IMG/VR virus record: IMGVR_UViG_3300050821_005219
Span: 1 to 48,520 of that record
Strand: one strand, 5' to 3'
Origin: a virus
DNA length: 48,520 nucleotides
The notes under the pieces were generated by a model that worked only from the letters and a program-made list of their open reading frames with translations, was not told where the DNA came from and did no database searches. Position 1 is the first letter of the stretch, and every line of letters starts with the position of its first letter. This document shows positions 34,071 through 39,756 of this stretch, in pieces. A program made the translations under genes and the position numbers.

Positions 34071-34140
34071 GGAGTTAGTGGGAATAGGATTGTGAGTTTA
34101 CCAGTTCTGTATTATTTCATTCTAGTTAGACATTAACTCC
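34071..34140 (+). ncRNA. 70-nt stem-loop
   Basis: GGAGTTAGTG (34071-34080) pairs with CATTAACTCC (34131-34140) through ten positions including one G-U. A small TTAG-loop hairpin (CTCTG/CGGAG) lies just upstream and AGAGC/GCTCT (34148-34165) just downstream. Precedes a 30-aa membrane peptide gene. Confidence 0.45.
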
Positions 34141-34176
34141 TCTAATAGAGCGTATTCTTGCTCTGAGGTAAATCCA

Positions 34177-34269
34177 ATGTTGAATATCGTGATACTCCTC
34201 TACATCACGTTGATAGTTTTGGGAGGAGTAGGTTGGGTGTTGGGAGGGTGTAGGAATGATGAACAGTAA
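34177..34269 (+). CDS. 30-aa single-span membrane peptide
   Basis: MLNIVILLYITLIVLGGVGW then VLGGCRNDEQ: one hydrophobic helix from residue 3 to 24 and a short polar tail. TGAGG lies upstream. Overlaps the next miniprotein by 11 bases. Function unknown; phage membrane miniproteins act in lysis, exclusion or host takeover. Confidence 0.5.
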   Translation: MLNIVILLYITLIVLGGVGWVLGGCRNDEQ

Positions 34270-34372
34270 AGTATTGTCCATACTCGTTTTCGTTATGGTG
34301 ATATTACTGGCTATGGGGAAAGCGTTTACGAAAATGGGGTTTGGGTATTGGACGAAGTTACGCACACGGTGA
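34259..34372 (+). CDS. 37-aa single-span membrane peptide
   Basis: MNSKVLSILVFVMVILLAMG then KAFTKMGFGYWTKLRTR: a hydrophobic helix and a basic tail, so the tail should stay cytoplasmic. GGGAGGGTGTAGG precedes the ATG. Overlaps the 30-aa gene in another frame. Confidence 0.5.
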   Translation: MNSKVLSILVFVMVILLAMGKAFTKMGFGYWTKLRTR

Positions 34373-34384
34373 ATATGCCGTGCA

Positions 34385-34475
34385 TCCGTTACAGTGGTCT
34401 GTCGGTATTCTGCTAGTCGAGTACCGAATGGGGAATGAATCTTACTAGGGATTCACAGATTACGACTGTAACGGA
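34385..34475 (+). ncRNA. three-way-junction element enclosing an A-type and a B-type hairpin
   Basis: TCCGTTACAGT (34385-34395) pairs exactly with ACTGTAACGGA (34465-34475). Inside, TCGGTA (34402-34407) pairs with TACCGA (34422-34427), loop TTC...GAG as in type A; GAATC (34437-34441) pairs with GATTC (34450-34454), loop TTACTAGG as in type B. A further hairpin, AGAGCA/TGCTCT (34479-34501), follows and then GGGAG and the ATG at 34517. Confidence 0.6.
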
Positions 34476-34516
34476 CGCAGAGCATATTCGTTGGTTGCTC
34501 TGGGAGAGTGGATACT

Positions 34517-34594
34517 ATGACAACGTTTGTAGTTATTAGTTTCCTCTTCCTCATGTTGATTACTAGTGAGTTAATGAGGAGGGAGGATAACTAA
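34517..34594 (+). CDS. 25-aa membrane peptide
   Basis: MTTFVVISFLFLMLITSELM then RREDN: hydrophobic helix with a charged end. GGGAGAG lies eight bases upstream. Two bases before the next gene. Real coding is inferred from the ribosome site and the hydrophobic pattern shared with other miniproteins here. Confidence 0.5.
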   Translation: MTTFVVISFLFLMLITSELMRREDN

Positions 34595-34596
34595 TT

Positions 34597-34911
34597 ATGA
34601 CATGGGAGCCTAATACACGTACGGTGGCCGATGAAGCTCAGGAATGCCTTAACGTGCAAGATGGCGTTAATGTCTCTGGGATTGTTGGGAGTCTTAACCG
34701 TGCGCTGTCTACTCTGTGGAATGAGGCGCACAGAATAGGTGAGAGTACTACATGGGTTAACACTCATCCAATCGTCGCGCTTTATCTCCATAAACTGACT
34801 CAATGTTGCGGGAGTGATAGGGATTACTCTCGTGATTACGCTGAGGTTAGGATGCTGGCTGGACATGGGGAACCTAGTCTAATGGACACTATTGAGCCAA
34901 ACGTAAGTTGA
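34597..34911 (+). CDS. hypothetical protein
   Basis: 104 aa, helical (LNVQDGVNVSGIVGSLNRAL, then SRDYAEVRMLAGHG). It reads like small proteins recording resource counts in phages but I do not recognise a family. The start follows AGGAGGGAGGATAA, partly inside the end of the 25-aa gene, suggesting coupling. Confidence 0.65.
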   Translation: MTWEPNTRTVADEAQECLNVQDGVNVSGIVGSLNRALSTLWNEAHRIGESTTWVNTHPIVALYLHKLTQCCGSDRDYSRDYAEVRMLAGHGEPSLMDTIEPNVS

Positions 34912-34923
34912 ATCCAAGTAGAT

Positions 34924-34971
34924 GCGAGAGTCATCACATTATTCATAGTTACGGGTAATGTGATGCATCGC
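34924..34971 (+). ncRNA. hairpin upstream of the 44-aa gene
   Basis: CATCACATTA (34932-34941) pairs perfectly with TAATGTGATG (34956-34965), loop TTCATAGTTACGGG; GCGA (34924-34927) and TCGC (34968-34971) extend the helix across a small internal loop. Confidence 0.5.
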
Positions 34972-35010
34972 GCACCTAGTTAGGATAGTTGGGGACGCGG
35001 GGAGACAACC

Positions 35011-35145
35011 ATGAGAGTGGGCGATAGTGACACACTCTCGTTAGTGTTCTTCCTTGAGACAGTGGGGAGAGTAGCGATGGGAACAGTTTTGTTCCTATTG
35101 TTGGTCTACTTACTGCCATTCAAGGAGAGAACAAAGGGAGAGTGA
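35011..35145 (+). CDS. 44-aa single-span membrane peptide
   Basis: Starts MRVGDSDTLSLVFFLETVGR and continues into a hydrophobic segment VAMGTVLFLLLVYLLPFKER. One membrane helix with basic C-terminal tail. GGGGAG upstream. Ends one base before the 89-aa gene, whose ribosome site lies inside its last codons. Confidence 0.55.
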   Translation: MRVGDSDTLSLVFFLETVGRVAMGTVLFLLLVYLLPFKERTKGE

Positions 35146-35146
35146 T

Positions 35147-35416
35147 ATGGCGAGACAAGTAAGCAAACTCCCTCAGATATTCAAACCCTATGACACCGTA
35201 GGTCAGATTATGGCCTATGAGAGTGGGGAATTGGATGAGGATGCGATTGTCACGTTATTCCAGCATCTTGTGGATACTGGGATGGTGTGGCAATTGCAGG
35301 GGAGTTACGGTAGGACGGCTGTCCGGTTAATGCGGGATGGGTTGATTAAAGCGCCGCAAAATGGACAGGGGAAAGTGCAGAGGGGAAGTAGGAATCCTCA
35401 CCACGTTAGCGATTAA
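35147..35416 (+). CDS. DUF7417-like small phage protein
   Basis: 89 aa. IMAYESGELDEDAIVTLFQH then LVDTGMVWQLQGSYGRTAVR: the phrases 'm.yE.GeL...e.i.LFq.LvdtG..WqLQG.YGR.A..Li..G.i' mark a small family widespread in phages (DUF7417 from memory). Function unknown. C-terminal ~20 residues are basic/Gln-rich. Coupled to the preceding membrane peptide. Confidence 0.65.
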   Translation: MARQVSKLPQIFKPYDTVGQIMAYESGELDEDAIVTLFQHLVDTGMVWQLQGSYGRTAVRLMRDGLIKAPQNGQGKVQRGSRNPHHVSD

Positions 35417-35441
35417 GTTTCCACTGATACCCATTTAACTC

Positions 35442-35496
35442 GCCGGGTTCTAGCCAGTTATACCCGGCAACGTGGAGGTGAGCGTCACCTAACTGG
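35442..35496 (+). ncRNA. candidate H-type pseudoknot
   Basis: GCCGGGT (35442-35448) pairs with ACCCGGC (35462-35468). The loop contains CCAGTTA (35454-35460), which is the exact complement of TAACTGG (35490-35496) downstream, and AGGTGA (35476-35481) pairs with TCACCT (35485-35490) in between. Crossing pairings of seven bases each suggest a pseudoknot or a switch between two folds. Confidence 0.5.
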
Positions 35497-35517
35497 TATG
35501 GGAATAGTGGACAGTGG

Positions 35518-35548
35518 GTGTCCCATTTGGGGTCCGAAAGTGGGACAC
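35518..35548 (+). ncRNA. type-A hairpin
   Basis: GTGTCCCA (35518-35525) pairs with TGGGACAC (35541-35548); loop TTTGGGGTCCGAAAG. Has the type-A rule: closing CA/TG, loop beginning TT and ending AG. Confidence 0.6.
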
Positions 35549-35591
35549 ACAATGTTCATTAGGCAATGTGGACAGAGTGAGTGGAGACACT

Positions 35592-35759
35592 ATGACAAAG
35601 ACTCGCAAGCATACCACGGCTCAGGCAGCGAAAGCGGCTCAGGGAGCACACGCGGAGACGCAACCGACGCCGGAACAGCAGGCGCAGTTTAACGATGCGC
35701 TAAATCGGTACCTGAGTGACCCGGACAATGGGACGGATGAGGACCCTCTCGGGGAGTAA
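35592..35759 (+). CDS. small hypothetical protein
   Basis: 55 aa from ATG 35592, preceded by GTGGAG; a frame-extending ATG at 35514 falls in the hairpin region. Ala/Gln/Thr-rich helix (TTAQAAKAAQGAHAETQPTP) and acidic end (DPDNGTDEDPLGE). Not recognised. Confidence 0.5.
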   Translation: MTKTRKHTTAQAAKAAQGAHAETQPTPEQQAQFNDALNRYLSDPDNGTDEDPLGE

Positions 35760-35776
35760 GAGAGAGTGATTAGTGG

Positions 35777-35825
35777 GATGCCCATTAGAGATAGTGGGCA
35801 TCACGATACTTACTCTATAAGTATC
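35777..35825 (+). ncRNA. type-A plus type-B hairpin pair
   Basis: A: GATGCCCA (35777-35784) with TGGGCATC (35795-35802), loop TTAGAGATAG. B: GATACTTA (35805-35812) with TAAGTATC (35818-35825). AAGGAG follows directly and the ATG is at 35836. The clearest copy of the module, with perfect stems. Confidence 0.7.
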
Positions 35826-35835
35826 AAGGAGAATT

Positions 35836-36057
35836 ATGGAAACGAAGACAGCAACGACGGAGAAATTGGAGCAATTGCAGTCGGCGGGAGTTGTGGCCGC
35901 GTTGAAGGAATTATCAGAGCGGCCTGTTCCGAAGATTGCGGAGGATGTGAGATATCAAGAAACCGTGAGTTGTGACAATCACAACTGGCGGCGGGAGATT
36001 CTTCCCGGTGCGGGGAAGTTTGGACCGTGGGAAGATTTGGGACCGCGCAAGAGGTAA
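35836..36057 (+). CDS. small hypothetical protein
   Basis: 73 aa. Helical start (TEKLEQLQSAGVVAALKELS), then a segment with CDNHNWRREILPGAGKF. Not recognised. Start supported by AAGGAG seven bases upstream. Confidence 0.6.
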   Translation: METKTATTEKLEQLQSAGVVAALKELSERPVPKIAEDVRYQETVSCDNHNWRREILPGAGKFGPWEDLGPRKR

Positions 36058-36070
36058 GTTATTCCAGTAG

Positions 36071-36116
36071 GGCACTGGAGACAGTGCCTCTCTGAAATCA
36101 CTTACGTTAGGGTGAT
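36071..36116 (+). ncRNA. GAGA-tetraloop hairpin plus type-B hairpin
   Basis: GGCACTG (36071-36077) with CAGTGCC (36082-36088) closes a GAGA (GNRA-class) tetraloop. ATCAC (36097-36101) with GTGAT (36112-36116) closes loop TTACGTTAGG (type B). GGGAGG follows and the start codon is 36129. Confidence 0.6.
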
Positions 36117-36128
36117 GGGAGGTGAGTA

Positions 36129-36401
36129 GTGGAAGGAATGAGACAGGCGACGTTAGAGGAGTTATTAGCGTGTCGCCGGGAGTATAGGAAGGTTAAGTCT
36201 CTAACCTTGGATAAGGTGGCTTGGAAGAGGGATAAGATTGCCCTTAACTTGGCTATCGAACATGCTAAACAAGGGAAGCCAGTGTATATCCAAGAGAGTT
36301 TAGGGGATGGGGAGAGGTATTACTATCTTCTGGCAAACGAGGGTGACGCTACAACGGAGTTACATGCTCCAGTATGTGCGAGTTATATTGCGAATAAGTG
36401 A
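36129..36401 (+). CDS. hypothetical protein
   Basis: 90 aa. GTG start after GGGAGGTG; an ATG at 36138 has its purine run too close. Basic helical start (LEELLACRREYRKVKSLTLD), then beta (YYYLLANEGDATTELHAPVC). Not recognised. Confidence 0.6.
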   Translation: MEGMRQATLEELLACRREYRKVKSLTLDKVAWKRDKIALNLAIEHAKQGKPVYIQESLGDGERYYYLLANEGDATTELHAPVCASYIANK

Positions 36402-36408
36402 TTCGCTC

Positions 36409-36453
36409 GTGGGCATTCGGGGAGAGTGCTCACTGTGGGACTTACTTAGTCTC
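36409..36453 (+). ncRNA. type-A plus type-B hairpin pair
   Basis: A: GTGGGCA (36409-36415) with TGCTCAC (36427-36433), one G-U, loop TTCGGGGAGAG. B: GGGAC (36437-36441) with GTCTC (36449-36453), loop TTACTTA. Ribosome site GGGAG follows; ATG at 36466. Confidence 0.65.
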
Positions 36454-36465
36454 GGGAGAGTGATT

Positions 36466-36780
36466 ATGCAAATGATTACCAAGGAGATTGAGAGTAAGTT
36501 ACTCAAGTCTCCGCTGTATTCCACTGAGAAGGTGAATCCTGTCCCAGTGATAGTTAAATTCTTCACACCGTGGAGTTATTGGACGTGGTACGCGGTGGAG
36601 GGGAATAAGGTCAATGGGGATTGGGAGTTCTTTGGATTGGTGGAAGGACACGAAAAGGAACTGGGGAACTTTCTGCTGTCTGAATTGGAGTCAGTGAGGG
36701 GACCTGGGGGACTCAAGATTGAACGTGACCGTTACTTTGAAGGTCACACTCTGGATAAATTGACGAATACGGTTAAGTAA
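36466..36780 (+). CDS. DUF2958-like protein
   Basis: 104 aa from ATG 36466. ITKEIESKLLKSPLYSTEKV, then VKFFTPWSYWTWYAVEGNKV and DWEFFGLVEGHEKELGNFLL followed by SELESVRGP match the DUF2958 signature (kvvvKfFtPwsnWTWYa.Egek...D..FFGlV.G.E.ElGyFsLsELe.vrgp.Gl.iERD). These proteins occur on plasmids and phages; function unknown. Preceded by a complete A/B hairpin pair. Confidence 0.8.
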   Translation: MQMITKEIESKLLKSPLYSTEKVNPVPVIVKFFTPWSYWTWYAVEGNKVNGDWEFFGLVEGHEKELGNFLLSELESVRGPGGLKIERDRYFEGHTLDKLTNTVK

Positions 36781-36787
36781 TCCGCAG

Positions 36788-36842
36788 ACTGCCCATTAGA
36801 AATTAGTGGGTAGTATGAGTGTTACTTATATTTCGTGGTGAC
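36788..36842 (+). ncRNA. type-A plus type-B hairpin pair
   Basis: A: ACTGCCCA (36788-36795) with TGGGTAGT (36807-36814), one G-U, loop TTAGAAATTAG. B: GTTAC (36821-36825) with GTGAC (36838-36842), one G-U, loop TTATATTTCGTG. GGGAG and ATG 36857 follow. Confidence 0.6.
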
Positions 36843-36856
36843 ATTCGGGAGAGTAT

Positions 36857-36994
36857 ATGCCAACATGGATAGTCTCCATATTGGAGGGTAGCGCGTTGCT
36901 GGTACTGGGAGGAATAGCGGTATCGGTGATAGGCGTGATTCTCATGTATGGAACGGAAGGGATTGAGGTCTATGAGTTATACGGAAGCAAGTAA
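36857..36994 (+). CDS. 45-aa single-span membrane peptide
   Basis: MPTWIVSILEGSALLVLGGI then AVSVIGVILMYGTEGIEVYE: a long hydrophobic segment and a polar tail. GGGAGAG precedes. Overlaps the start of the next gene in another frame. Confidence 0.55.
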   Translation: MPTWIVSILEGSALLVLGGIAVSVIGVILMYGTEGIEVYELYGSK

Positions 36995-37130
36995 GGGGTG
37001 GTGGGAGAGAGTGATTGAGAGATTACGCTCTGCTAGACCGGACCCGGATGACGATGGGAGTGGGGACGTGGAGGACGTGGACGATGCGGTGGATTACCGC
37101 GACGCCTATAGGGATAACTTTCACAGTTAA
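36972..37130 (+). CDS. small acidic protein
   Basis: 52 aa from ATG 36972 (GAGG just upstream); an ATG 24 bases earlier is possible. MSYTEASKGWWERVIERLRS then an Asp-rich tail DPDDDGSGDVEDVDDAVDYR. The acidic tail could mimic DNA or bind a basic partner, but no family is recognised. Confidence 0.5.
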   Translation: MSYTEASKGWWERVIERLRSARPDPDDDGSGDVEDVDDAVDYRDAYRDNFHS

Positions 37131-37142
37131 AGTGATTCGCTA

Positions 37143-37266
37143 CACGTCCCTTCTCTTGGATGGCCATATCAGTGAGCGCTAGTAATAACGGGACGATTAT
37201 TCATGCCGTCGCCTGTATGGCTGTCCAAGTGAGGGGACGTGGGGAGACTCGCTTTGTAGGGAGTCT
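37143..37266 (+). ncRNA. 99-nt element closed by a 26-position helix, plus hairpin
   Basis: 37143-37168 pairs with 37216-37241 through 26 positions: 22 Watson-Crick, three G-U, one T-T mismatch. An inner hairpin AATAA/TTATT (37184-37201) lies in the loop. A second hairpin AGACTC (37245-37250) with GAGTCT (37261-37266) follows, then AGGGAG and the ATG at 37281. Placed like the A/B modules but far longer. Confidence 0.65.
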
Positions 37267-37280
37267 AGAGGGAGATAGAT

Positions 37281-37619
37281 ATGGAAACTAGTTTGAAGCT
37301 GGCTATCGAGTCGGCGTTGATTGAGGCTGGGAAGGCTCATCATAACCTTGTGGAGAACATGAAGGCTGAGGGACGTTCAGTGGATGAGATTAATAGGGAG
37401 AATGTCTCGTGGCCGGAGTTCTACGCGGAGTTTGTGGCGAGACGATTGTATCCAACGATTGTAGGGATGCAAGCGGCGTGTCCAGTTCATCAGGTGACAC
37501 ATGAGGTTAACCATGGTTGGGTGAATCCTAGTGATTCGCCTAAACGGGATTATCCTAGTCCGGCTTATGTGGGGACGGAATGGATAGGGAGGAATTGCCA
37601 TGACGACGGAACGTGCTGA
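37281..37619 (+). CDS. hypothetical protein
   Basis: 112 aa. METSLKLAIESALIEAGKAH and VSWPEFYAEFVARRLYPTIV, then CPVHQVTHEVNHGWV and a Cys-rich end. The N-terminal half is helical; several Cys/His in the C-terminal half could bind zinc. Not recognised. AGGGAG lies upstream. Confidence 0.6.
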   Translation: METSLKLAIESALIEAGKAHHNLVENMKAEGRSVDEINRENVSWPEFYAEFVARRLYPTIVGMQAACPVHQVTHEVNHGWVNPSDSPKRDYPSPAYVGTEWIGRNCHDDGTC

Positions 37620-37695
37620 GTCTATTTTGAAACGAGTGTTTTGGTGGTTAGTCGCTGGGTACGCTGCGTTGGCGTATTACCGGATATATATGTGA
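37600..37695 (+). CDS. 31-aa membrane peptide
   Basis: MTTERAESILKRVFWWLVAG then YAALAYYRIYM. Amphipathic start with a Trp/Tyr-rich hydrophobic helix. Start preceded by AGGGAGGAA and lies inside the end of the 112-aa gene. Confidence 0.5.
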   Translation: MTTERAESILKRVFWWLVAGYAALAYYRIYM

Positions 37696-37702
37696 TTCAC
37701 AG

Positions 37703-37750
37703 ATAGTACATTCAGTGCGAGTGTACTATATGAGACTTACATTATGTCTC
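37703..37750 (+). ncRNA. type-A plus type-B hairpin pair
   Basis: A: ATAGTACA (37703-37710) with TGTACTAT (37722-37729), loop TTCAGTGCGAG. B: GAGAC (37732-37736) with GTCTC (37746-37750), loop TTACATTAT, extendable by one pair. GGGAG and ATG 37763 follow. Confidence 0.7.
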
Positions 37751-37762
37751 AGGGAGATAGTT

Positions 37763-38179
37763 ATGGAACAAATAGCTTTAATCAAGGTGTTCCTGGACAA
37801 AGATGCGGGTAAGGGAGATGGAAGCTCTTACACGCATTGGCAGACGGACAGTAACACATTTGAGATTTATCTGCGGCCTAACGCTGACAAGGCGTTTGGT
37901 AGTGCAGGGAAGGATACCGAAGACATATTCGCACACGAGTTGGGGCATGTTGTGGCGCATTTGTTCAGGACGCCTATCTCTGAACGGAGTGGATTGCCCA
38001 CTACCACGTTAGGTCAGCAATATGCTGCGGAGAAAGAGGCGTGGGGATTCTCGGAGAAGATTGTACCGGGGATTGTCAAGAGGCCGGTGTATACCGAACC
38101 CATGAATGACTTTCTGGAGGGGATGAAGGAATGGGGAGCGGATGCGTTGATGGAAGACGCGAGTGATAATTTTAAGTGA
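37763..38179 (+). CDS. HExxH metallopeptidase-like protein
   Basis: 138 aa from ATG 37763 after GGGAG. IFAHELGHVVAHLF gives a zinc-binding HExxH (H58, E59, H62), and AAEKEAWGFSEKIVPG offers a glutamate (E92) as third ligand, as in gluzincin/ImmA-like minimal peptidases. The N-terminal part is beta (TFEIYLRPNADKAF). The target is unknown; phages use small proteases to cut host repressors or stress proteins. The next gene is a paralogue. Confidence 0.7.
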   Translation: MEQIALIKVFLDKDAGKGDGSSYTHWQTDSNTFEIYLRPNADKAFGSAGKDTEDIFAHELGHVVAHLFRTPISERSGLPTTTLGQQYAAEKEAWGFSEKIVPGIVKRPVYTEPMNDFLEGMKEWGADALMEDASDNFK

Positions 38180-38186
38180 CCCGCTG

Positions 38187-38218
38187 TAGGGACATTGGTT
38201 TGGATAACAGTGTCTCTA
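38187..38218 (+). ncRNA. type-A hairpin
   Basis: TAGGGACA (38187-38194) pairs with TGTCTCTA (38211-38218), one G-U, loop TTGGTTTGGATAACAG (starts TT, ends AG). A weaker structure (CCTA/TAGG at about 38229-38242) follows in the place of type B, then AGGGAG and ATG 38264. Confidence 0.55.
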
Positions 38219-38263
38219 AGGAGAGTCGCCTAGAGGAATAGGGAGTCTCAAGGGAGAATATGG

Positions 38264-38671
38264 ATGAGGAAATTGGGAACGTTGGAAGTGTGGATAGACG
38301 AGGATTCCACTAAGTCTAGCTTCACAAAAAGGGACAATGTGACGGGAGATTACAAGATTGTCCTGAATCCCAAAGGGGATAAGGAGAGGTCGGGAGAGGA
38401 TAATACTCCCGCTGTCCTTGCTCACGAGTTGGGGCATTTTGTGGGAAGGATACTAGAGACCCCGGCGGCGATGAATAGCGGGAGATATCATTCCTCAGCG
38501 AATGACACGTTGGTAGCGGAGAAAGAAGCGTGGAAATTCGCGGATGAGATAGTGCCGGGGATATCGGAGTCCACGATAGCTAAGAAGGCGATAGGGAATT
38601 ATAGCAATATCGCTAAGAACGCCGGTCACATGCCGATGGGATTATTGATGGATTTGGGATTCATTCGTTAG
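38264..38671 (+). CDS. HExxH metallopeptidase-like protein (paralogue)
   Basis: 135 aa. VLAHELGHFVGRIL gives HExxH (H54, E55, H58) and LVAEKEAWKFADEIVPG the candidate third ligand (E88). The order of motifs, the AEKEAW words and the VPGI ending match the preceding gene, so the two arose by duplication. The N-terminal beta part (YKIVLNPKGD) also aligns with its partner (FEIYLRPNAD). The C-terminus is different: MGLLMDLGFIR instead of an acidic tail. Confidence 0.7.
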   Translation: MRKLGTLEVWIDEDSTKSSFTKRDNVTGDYKIVLNPKGDKERSGEDNTPAVLAHELGHFVGRILETPAAMNSGRYHSSANDTLVAEKEAWKFADEIVPGISESTIAKKAIGNYSNIAKNAGHMPMGLLMDLGFIR

Positions 38672-38678
38672 ACCGCTG

Positions 38679-38735
38679 TAATCTCATTCGTTGAGAGTGA
38701 GATTAAGGAGTTCTAACTCATGGATAGTGGAACTC
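38679..38735 (+). ncRNA. type-A hairpin and second stem
   Basis: A: TAATCTCA (38679-38686) with TGAGATTA (38698-38705), loop TTCGTTGAGAG. Second: GAGTTC (38708-38713) with GAACTC (38730-38735). GGGAG follows. Confidence 0.65.
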
Positions 38736-38748
38736 GGGAGAGAGATGG

Positions 38749-38991
38749 ATGGAACAGCAATTTTTGAGGCTAGAGATTATAGGACGGTTGCCCATACTGT
38801 TCCCTCTGGCCAATACAACGTGGAGGACGGAAGCGGATACGTTAATCATTACGTGTATTGATACCCAATTGGGACATTCGATGGGGTATGAGCAGCACAC
38901 GGTCTACTACGTTCCTAACGTTAATCTCAAGTATTTTGGGCCGCATGTGGAGAGGTCGAGTAGGACGGTAACAGTTCCCCAGACAGTTTAG
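38749..38991 (+). CDS. small hypothetical protein, start frame uncertain
   Basis: 80 aa from ATG 38749 (GGGAG eight bases before). An ATG at 38745 in another frame encodes a plausible 38-aa peptide (MDGTAIFEARDYRTVAHTVP...), closer to the site. The C-terminal part from MGYEQHTVYYVPNVNLKYFG looks better coding than the N-terminus, so a frameshift between the two frames is possible. Not recognised. Confidence 0.5.
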   Translation: MEQQFLRLEIIGRLPILFPLANTTWRTEADTLIITCIDTQLGHSMGYEQHTVYYVPNVNLKYFGPHVERSSRTVTVPQTV

Positions 38992-39002
38992 GGTTCAGCT
39001 TC

Positions 39003-39089
39003 ACACGGTTAGGGACGTGAATCTTAACCGTGTCGGGATGCATCCTATGTGGATTATTCATAGGTACATCAATGTAACAAAAGGTTACA
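39003..39089 (+). ncRNA. three hairpins in series
   Basis: ACACGGTTA (39003-39011) with TAACCGTGT (39025-39033); CCTATG (39044-39049) with CATAGG (39059-39064); TGTAAC (39073-39078) with GTTACA (39084-39089). AAGGAGG follows and the ATG is at 39102. Outside the A/B loop rules. Confidence 0.5.
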
Positions 39090-39101
39090 AGGAGGAATAA
39101 A

Positions 39102-39302
39102 ATGGAACAAGTGAAGTCGCACTTTGAGACACGGCAGCATATTCAGACACGAACTATCGTAGGTCCGAATGACAGTGTGTATTTGGACGTGGTAGACACA
39201 CGCGATAGCAGTATGGTTTGGAATACGACCGTGCCTATTGGAGACGTGAGGAATGCTCAGTTGGAGCAGGCCAAACGTGCCCTAATCGCAAGGAGCCGGT
39301 GA
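39102..39302 (+). CDS. small hypothetical protein
   Basis: 66 aa. MEQVKSHFETRQHIQTRTIV, then beta (SVYLDVVDTRDSSMVWNTTV) and a basic helix (RNAQLEQAKRALIARSR). AAGGAGG lies eight bases upstream. Not recognised. Confidence 0.6.
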   Translation: MEQVKSHFETRQHIQTRTIVGPNDSVYLDVVDTRDSSMVWNTTVPIGDVRNAQLEQAKRALIARSR

Positions 39303-39306
39303 GCCT

Positions 39307-39384
39307 ATGCCGATGGATATGTTAGTGATAGTGACGGTTATCTTTTTTGGGTTGGCGGTCACTATGAGGAGGGTGAAATGGTAA
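39307..39384 (+). CDS. 25-aa membrane peptide
   Basis: MPMDMLVIVTVIFFGLAVTM then RRVKW: one hydrophobic helix and a basic end. GGAGCCGGTGAGCC precedes, a modest site. Overlaps the start of the next gene by 7 bases. Confidence 0.45.
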   Translation: MPMDMLVIVTVIFFGLAVTMRRVKW

Positions 39385-39608
39385 ACGAATATGTCGTCTA
39401 CCGTTGGGCACGTAACGTGGTCAATGGTCATCCACATGAGAGTGGACACTTTCTGAGAGCGTTTGCGGACGCTTTCTTGAGGGCGGACCATGAGAATGTG
39501 GCGATTATGTTGCCGCCTGCCAGTCGGCTATTTGAAAAGTACCCGACATGGGACGTAGAGGAGCCCATACCGAAGGGAGGGAAACATGTGGCTATTGGAC
39601 ATGAATGA
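39378..39608 (+). CDS. small hypothetical protein
   Basis: 76 aa. YVVYRWARNVVNGHPHESGH, then FLRAFADAFLRADHENVAIM: helical with aromatic residues; the wording 'FlrafadaflrADheN..il.Pa...f..KYP' is like small phage proteins that I recall only vaguely. AGGAGGG precedes inside the 25-aa gene. Confidence 0.6.
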   Translation: MVNEYVVYRWARNVVNGHPHESGHFLRAFADAFLRADHENVAIMLPPASRLFEKYPTWDVEEPIPKGGKHVAIGHE

Positions 39609-39756
39609 AGGAATACCGGGGCTACTGGAAGAACTGGTATCGAGGATAACGGTGATTGCTATGGTTGTGGGAGAGATAGTGTTCACCATTTCGACTCTCG
39701 TGGAGAGGGAGAGAGGTAAAAGGGAGAATGGGGACAAAGTTCAAGGCAAAGTATAA
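39586..39756 (+). CDS. 56-aa membrane peptide
   Basis: MWLLDMNEGIPGLLEELVSR then ITVIAMVVGEIVFTISTLVE and a charged tail. AAGGGAGGGAAAC precedes. Overlaps both neighbours in other frames. Confidence 0.5.
   Translation: MWLLDMNEGIPGLLEELVSRITVIAMVVGEIVFTISTLVERERGKRENGDKVQGKV

Noticed and set aside
34385-38735. Reading the hairpins as simple rho-independent terminators
   Set aside because: No T-runs follow any of them and ribosome sites come directly after.
34385-38735. N4-type hairpin promoters for a virion RNA polymerase
   Set aside because: N4 promoters have 5-7 bp stems with 3-base loops; loops here are 7-16 bases, and no such polymerase gene is in the window. Not excluded for an unseen polymerase.
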